Of a DNA stretch of 64,000 nt, positions 57,987-64,000 are shown piece by piece. The DNA is from Ptychodera flava. Taxonomy: Eukaryota > Hemichordata > Enteropneusta > Ptychoderidae. Every line of letters begins with the position of its first letter. Within the stretch, counting starts at the first letter, position 1. Below the pieces are notes generated by a model, which was not told the origin of the DNA, did not search any database, and saw nothing but the letters and a program-made list of their open reading frames with translations. Location of the stretch: positions 27,841,304 through 27,905,303 of the forward strand of contig NC_091940.1 in NCBI RefSeq assembly GCF_041260155.1. Reading direction: 5' to 3'. A program made the translations under genes and the position numbers.

Positions 57987-60229
57987 TCTGTGACCTCTGA
58001 AAGATACATCTGGCCTGTACAGTACTTTCATTGGTACGGAAACACATGCGAATCTACAATACAAGGCCACATCGGGACACGTGTCATGAGAAAATTCCTC
58101 TTTAAACTTTGTTTTAGCTGTAGCAATGTATTATTTTTACTGTGTGCTGTTATACTTGAATTTTTCGCCCTCACCTGTTCGTTATAAGAGTTCATCCTGC
58201 ACTCAAAACTAATACCATGATGGCAGAAAGAAGTGCAATGGCAGATTGACCGAGTTAGACAAGTTCCAGATTTTAAGAAGTTTGTTCTTGCATGTACGAA
58301 CGTTACAGTATGAGCAGGCGACCGACGATCTACGATTTCTCGTTTAATTAAAACAAATGTGACAGTGACACCACATAGCGCTATTTCAAACCTGCTGACT
58401 CTGCATTTCAACATACAATCATTCAATCGAGCAGAATTATATATATACATATATATAGATAGATAGATATATTTATTACATGCCTCGTATATTGAACGTC
58501 GCGCGCTCCATAGGATTCAATGGTAACTCGTCGATGACGTCCTGGGCCGCATAGTCATCATTGGACTGAAAGTGAACCGGAACTATTTTTAACTTGACAA
58601 CTTTTTTATGTAAAAATGTCGAAATTTCATGTTTTGCACAGGAAATTAGGTTGTGGGAAAATTTTGCAGAAAAAAAAATGATAAAACGCATAACAGTAGT
58701 TTGCGCCATTCGATGATAAAATCATTCCGTTGTTAACGGATTTTCGTCTAAGATGAAAATAAAGCATTGGATTATCATTTGCCAATGAATCTAAATATTT
58801 TGAGTGAAAACTGTGTAAGAGAGGCATGTAATAAAAAAATTATAGCCCAAACATGGGACTATGTACCCTCGGGGCAGGAGACCATTTGCCCTCCTTAAAC
58901 GTTCATTCATTCACATTCGTAATTTTCGAGTTCATGGCTGAGCCTTTTTCATCAGTAATGAAAGCTGTACTAATATGGGACTTGCAGTGACTACAATCCT
59001 GGCTACAGGACGGAAATGGGTGCCCGAACCTTGAGACCTGTTTGCTGATTTGAATACGGTTGGGCTAGTAGTTTGCGGGGTCAAATGAGCTTTGGTACCT
59101 GGCACTTATTGAAAGTACACGATGATACGGGTGGTCACACGCCAGATCGATATTTTTTTCACTCCACCGTGACAGTAGAGGGAAAGTTGGACGAGGGCCG
59201 ACTGTGCGTCATGGTCGTTTTTAGTAGCACAATCGGTAATTTAACAAAACCTACAAGCTTTGGGGCATTATGATGGAGAGAATTAACTGGGGAACTGGCG
59301 GTGCGATTTTGGTGGGTCATCATTTATCATCACGTGCTATTTTGAGGGGCAATTCATTTTGATTTATTAGAGAACAATGACATCATTTGTAAAGTGCCTT
59401 AGGCTACTGAAATGCAAATTATTTGGCGTTGGGGAGGGCCACTGGTTTTTAATCAAGGAGAACAGAAATGGTCAACACTTTGTGAGCAAACAACATGGGG
59501 GTTCAAACTTTATAAACCTAGCTTTTTTACAAAAAAAAACAACTAAACAATACATCAGCCCCCGTCCCCCTTTATTCTATCCAGGCCCTACGCTTTCTTG
59601 AAATTGGTTAAGAACATTTCTTCAACACGGACTGTCGAAAAGTAATTCAGTGAATGGATTAAAATCCCAGAACATTACTCATGGCCTCTTTGTGTGTTAA
59701 ATATCCTAAATAGAATTCAGTATGACCTAATACCACAGGAATTAATAATCCCCCTACATTCATTGGAAAGTGTAGCTGTTATCACTGACTTGTTACCATG
59801 TGAACCCTCATTACTACAACGACATGAAAAAGACAATTTCGGCTGATGAAATTAAAAAGAGTAATAAACAAATGTTAAAATGGACTAGATGCATATTAAT
59901 AAAAACAAAAAAACTGCAACTTCATACGTATAGGGTTCATAATCATTGACTGTATATCAAGCTCGTTTAAATAGCGTTTGACTCACTTGTTAAATCGTTA
60001 GATTGAGCATAAGTTGATATATTTTTGATTCAATGAATTTTAATTTGGTTTGTCACATCGTCGCCCCAATATCAGCTGTGATTCAAAGTAGTTGGATTAT
60101 CAAGTCTGTGACTTGAAAATCGCTTCATCAGCGAGGCGGATCAGGAGGGCAAACACATGTAATATGCTTTGTTTCTTCGAGAACCAGACTTCACAAAGTT
60201 TCGCTTTACCTCCAGTCAGGTGTGACGAT
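57987..60229. other. 3' flank of gene C and spacer before gene D; no further gene
   Basis: The first 400 bases are the gene C 3' UTR, paralogous to that of gene B. AATAAA strings occur at about 58758 and 58829; either could be a poly(A) signal. From about 58460 to 60229 I see no conserved domain, RNA gene or repeat end. Confidence 0.45.
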
Positions 60230-60352
60230 GTCACGTCGCCATGGAGTCGAAGTGTAAACGTTCGTCATTTCCGTTGCGCAGAGTTGCCCGTCATTGCGAC
60301 GAAAGGCGCTTGCAGTAGCTTCTATCAGTTAGCAATTTTGGGAAAAAGTGAG
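60230..60352 (+). other. Candidate non-coding first exon of gene D
   Basis: The end is set by the donor GTGAG then GTAAGACC (GT at 60353-60354). Its context GGGAAAAAGTGAG resembles GGGAGACGAAGAG at the corresponding donor upstream of C. It would splice over 400 bases to TTCCTTTCAG ending at 60752. The start is a guess. Confidence 0.35.
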
Positions 60353-60752
60353 GTAAGACCTTTATACGCTGGCGTGATTTGGTCGCTGTAAATAATTTCG
60401 ACTACTTAGTTAACCGAGCTCTTACTTCTTTGTCAGCGAGTATTGACTACAGCCGTGGCGTCATTATCTTATTTCCTCTTGTTTTCTCCCGTGAGAACGT
60501 CTTACTGGCAATATGATTCATTATGGTAAATACTATGGAGCAGATATCTTAAAATAAGCTCATCTCAGAGATGTGCATATCGGTCCGCCAGTGACCGTCG
60601 GTAACGCCGCTTGGTAAACAGCAGACTCTTGTTGTTTTGATATGGAAATCCCAGTAGTTTTCCTCCCGATTCGTGCACCCCGGCCGCTCCATGCAATGAA
60701 CCGTATACTAGACCCAGGTTAGCTCAAATAAAATGTCGTTTGTTCCTTTCAG

Positions 60753-63700
60753 ATTCACTAAATCATCGTGATACGACAATTACGCCTGGACATGGCGGCG
60801 TCGAAGTACAAGGGGGTACGAGTTCTTGTTGCCATAATCTGCGTCACGTGCTTGACACTTTCGCACGGCAGGGAAGTCGATATCCATCGAACAGATGTCG
60901 ACAGTTTGACGGCATACGACAAGGGTCAGTGAGTCTTTAGAATGAATGTATGGTCCTGAAACAAGTTTGTTTTTCTCTTTAAGCGTGTACAGAATAGAAA
61001 ACCTCATATCGTGAGTTCGCTATAAGAAAAATGGGAAAAGAACTTCGCAGTGACGGAAATTTATTTATTTATTTATTTATTTTTTATCAGTCCAACATCC
61101 AACAGGCGTTAGCCCTCTTACAGGATGAGGTACGCATAACCCACTAACCCCCAATGGAGCACTTAGGAGTAAAGTGGCTTGCTCAGGGGCACAGCACCGT
61201 GCTAGAGTCTCGAACTCACCGTATTCCGACAGTGAGTTCATTACTCTGGACATACCAGGTCTTGAACCGGGTCTCGAACCCACCATCCTCTGATAGTGAG
61301 TCCGTTGCCCTACCCACTGGTCCACCGTGCCTCCTTCAAGTAAAGTTCGAATGGATCAGTAAACAGACCAATTGGGAAAAAACCTGATATATGCAATCAC
61401 AAGCTGCGCAAGACCTGAAAGTAGCAAAAGCAAAAAAGGCCTGCTGTCGAAATGGACCGTGCTGGTTCATTGGCTACAACAACAGTAAGATCCCTCCATA
61501 AAGAGTTAAAAGGAACCACAACATAGATCCTTTGCGAAGTAACCATATACTTTCCTTCATTGTTTGATAGCCAAGAGGGCCATTGGTGACTGTGGAGGGA
61601 CGTTCACGTCGTCAAGTGGTACGCTTACATCGCCGTCCTATCCATTTGACTATCCCAACTACGCCGATTGTTATTATAGCATAACCGTGACGCAAGGCTA
61701 CACAATCGTGGTAAGAAACAAGAGCAACAATTAAAGGAAACAAGAAAATCCATTTTAAGGATAGAATAATAAAGGTCACACACTGGAGAATCTATGGTTG
61801 ACATCAAATTTCTTAAATGCAATAAATATTCAAATATGACTGAACATTATCAGAGAGCTTTCCCTAAAACTTGATGGTCTCTGCGGTCTCCGTCACGTCT
61901 CTTTGTTTAGTAGATGGTTGTCTGTTACAAGTTAGGTAAAACCGCTGTTACAACTTAAAAGAGCCCTAAAGCTGCAAAACGGTATCGGTTACATCATACA
62001 GTGAATGTAAAATGTGCCCAAACACTTATTATATTCAATAGGCTTTTCCTCATCACATCGCGTTCAGTATTATGGGAGCTATCTAGGGAATGTTCTTATA
62101 ATTTGTCCTAAATAACTTTGAGTCCAATTTTGCAATTTCTTCGAATTGAATATGAGTCCCTTGCTAGAATTGATTCTAACCATGATTCCTCAATTTCACC
62201 CCCCCTATAGTTGGAGTTCTCCTTGTTTGTAACTGAAGCAACTTTTGACACTGTCGAAATCTTTGATGGAAACAGCCGATACGATACGTCGCTGGGAGAG
62301 TTTTCTGGTTCATTCATAAATTCACAATTTACATCATCGGGACGAAGCCTGTACATACACTTCCATTCAGATGGCTCTACCACAGCAAGCGGATTCTATG
62401 CCACTTATAGGCTTGGTAAACACGGTTATGGTTTTCTTCTCGAACTCTCTGGTCTCATTTTCACCCATACTGGGTGAATGGATTTAAAAGAGGAAGTTGC
62501 AATCATATCATTGGACGATGAGATCATAATATATAATTAATGAATAGTGTATCTTTCTTCCATTAGCATAGCCGCCATAGTATTTTTCCGTTCCTTCCTA
62601 CTTTACATATCGGCATTACATCAGAATGACAGATGTACAGTTGATTACTACTTTTTACAAAAATCATTTTAATAATAAAAATTTCGACGTGACATAAACA
62701 TATTTAAATGAACTCTCGCGAAGAAGAAAAACGTCAACTAGAAAAGTTTACAAAAAATAGACGATAATCTGCCCTTTTACTACCGAAATTCACGTGTTAT
62801 AGATATTTTTTCTACAGGAACTCAGACCTCGGGGTATTCATTAGGAGATTGTGGCGGAACGTTTACGTCTGACTCTGGCACTCTCGTATCGCCGTCTTAT
62901 CCAAGCCACTATTCGGATTCCGCTGACTGCTTTTACCACATATCAACGTCAAGCGGTAACACCATCACGGTAAGCTGGCGACAATCAATTTTTCGAAGTC
63001 CCCTTTTTACCCCCTGTCCTGCTTTCGACTGACGTCGACAAAATATTTCATCACAAAATGAAGTATGTTTGTTTCGTTCTTGCCCGTCTTGGTGTGACAG
63101 GATTTACAGGTAAACGCATGATGCAGACACCGTTTAATATCTGACTTTGTCGGAATATTATAAATTCATTCTCGATTTTTTTCCACAGGCAATTGATGCC
63201 AACATTATTTCATCGAACAGTGCGTCACCATGAGGCAGCAGGACTCTGTTTTGATTCAAAATTTCCCGACTGGAAAGCGTTAATCATTTACCCATAAAAT
63301 ATCACCTTCTGGCATTTGCTTTGTCCAAGAATATGTGGGCTGTGACAAACCGTTTGTCACCAGTAAACATTTCGTCCTGTCAGAAACCGAGCCGAACTTT
63401 TCCCCTTATCAAAATTTGCAAAATTTGTTACAACAAAGTCGATTAGAGGAAAAAGAGGTCATGTAATATCACTGTCGGGGCTCTACAAATTAAAAACTAT
63501 TGTTATTATATACAACTCTGCCCTGTCTTCCGTGAATGGAATCTGTCCAATGGCAAATGTTGTCGTCAAGTAGCCAACGTGGTCAGTCGCAATTTCAGCA
63601 GAATTGCTTGTAAGTTTCATCCTGAACAGGCGCCCAAAACGCTAAAATTCGACATTTTTGGCACTTCAAGACCACTTTCAATGCTTCCATATCTAGGCCC

Positions 63701-64000
63701 ATAAATGGTGTACACTTATCAAATGACCTGTATTGATTCGGTCGTTGACGTTCAGAAAAAGGAATGCCCAAAATTTAACACAGCGAAGTAGAATTGCCCC
63801 CAAACCGCACCATCACACACGACATATATAGAGACCTATCAGCTGTCTCCATAAATTAATACAAATGCAACTTGTAAGTGCACTCAGTGCTGCAAAACAC
63901 AAACTTGTCAGATTGTACTTTGCAGCTTCATATCTAGTCCATTTACAGCATCCCTTGCAATACAATGCAATATAGTTGACGAACCTAGAAATGTTCTTTT
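60753..64000 (+). CDS. Gene D, 5' part: CUB-domain receptor-like protein, runs off the window
   Basis: Exons: 60753-60924 (ATG 60792, signal peptide VRVLVAIICVTCLTLSHG), 61571-61710 (DCGGTFTSSSGTLTSPSYPF, first half of CUB1), 62211-62415 (second half, FDTVEIFDG and FHSDGSTTASGFYATY) and 62818-62969 (DCGGTFTSDSGTLVSPSYPS, first half of CUB2). The next exon is not found by 64000. Phases match genes B and C. Unlike them, the CUB1 end and CUB2 start are two exons separated by an intron. The sequence is clearly diverged from B and C, and no module M is recognisable upstream. Whether it also ends in LDLa and a membrane helix cannot be seen. Confidence 0.85.
61058..61334 (-). mobile_element. tRNA-derived SINE
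   Basis: On the minus strand it starts at 61334 with GGAGGCACGGTGGACCAGTG. The pol III A box is TGGACCAGTGGG (61313-61324) and the B box GGTTCGAGACC (61270-61280). A second B-box-like GAGTTCGAGACTC lies about 70 bases on (about 61207-61219). The non-tRNA body includes GAGCAAGCCACTTTACTCC and the 3' tail is an (AAAT)n run. It lies in intron 1 of gene D. Confidence 0.8.
62970..64000 (+). other. Intron of gene D, no exon recognised
   Basis: After the donor ACG then GTAAGC at 62970 I find no CUB second half or other coding block up to the window end; no repeat element is recognisable. Confidence 0.5.

Noticed and set aside
60092-60391. 99-codon open frame upstream of gene D
   Set aside because: It starts at a non-ATG codon, runs through the probable 5'-UTR exon and its donor site, and has no domain.

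Overview
The window is animal nuclear DNA: split genes with GT-AG introns, long introns full of transposons, and microsatellites. The gene type (secreted or membrane CUB and LDL-receptor class A modules) and the mix of elements (CR1/L2-like LINE, BEL/Pao, Gmr1-like Gypsy, Penelope-like, PIF/Harbinger, CACTA-like, tRNA-derived SINE) suit an invertebrate deuterostome such as a hemichordate, echinoderm or amphioxus. I cannot fix the species from sequence alone.

The host content is a head-to-tail tandem array of four paralogous plus-strand genes, named A to D here. Gene A is its last five coding exons (1-7256). Gene B is 31631-39755, gene C is 50892-57986, and gene D is its first four coding exons (60792 to beyond the window end). 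Gene C is the clean model: nine exons, 1644 coding bases, 547 residues, giving a signal peptide, three CUB domains, one LDLa module, one transmembrane helix followed by a cysteine cluster, and a roughly 78-residue cytoplasmic tail with Tyr-Glu-Asn motifs. The layout resembles NETO-type receptors (CUB-CUB-LDLa-TM) with one more CUB. Gene B is a close sister of C but is one base short of frame in three separate exons, so it is either a recent pseudogene or carries assembly errors.

B and C arose from duplication of a unit that includes about 2 kb or more upstream and about 400 bp downstream. A module (called M) upstream of B and C has a TATA-like box and a conserved GTAAG splice donor. B, C and D all have an acceptor 39-59 bases before the ATG. 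This suggests a non-coding first exon spliced to the coding part. M occurs a third time, without a gene of its own, at about 16004-17215.

Transposons fill the rest. A CR1/L2-like LINE lies in an intron of A (about 1272-5041). A young BEL/Pao element lies between A and B (9524-15785). A nest of at least seven elements, many with readable target-site duplications, splits the region upstream of B (20212-30136). A Gmr1-like Gypsy element lies upstream of C (45171-50524). Three copies of one small inverted-repeat element with 4-bp target duplications lie at 40566, 41894 and 56141. A tRNA-derived SINE lies in intron 1 of D. The paired B and C copies act as before-and-after pictures, so many insertions can be placed after the B/C duplication.
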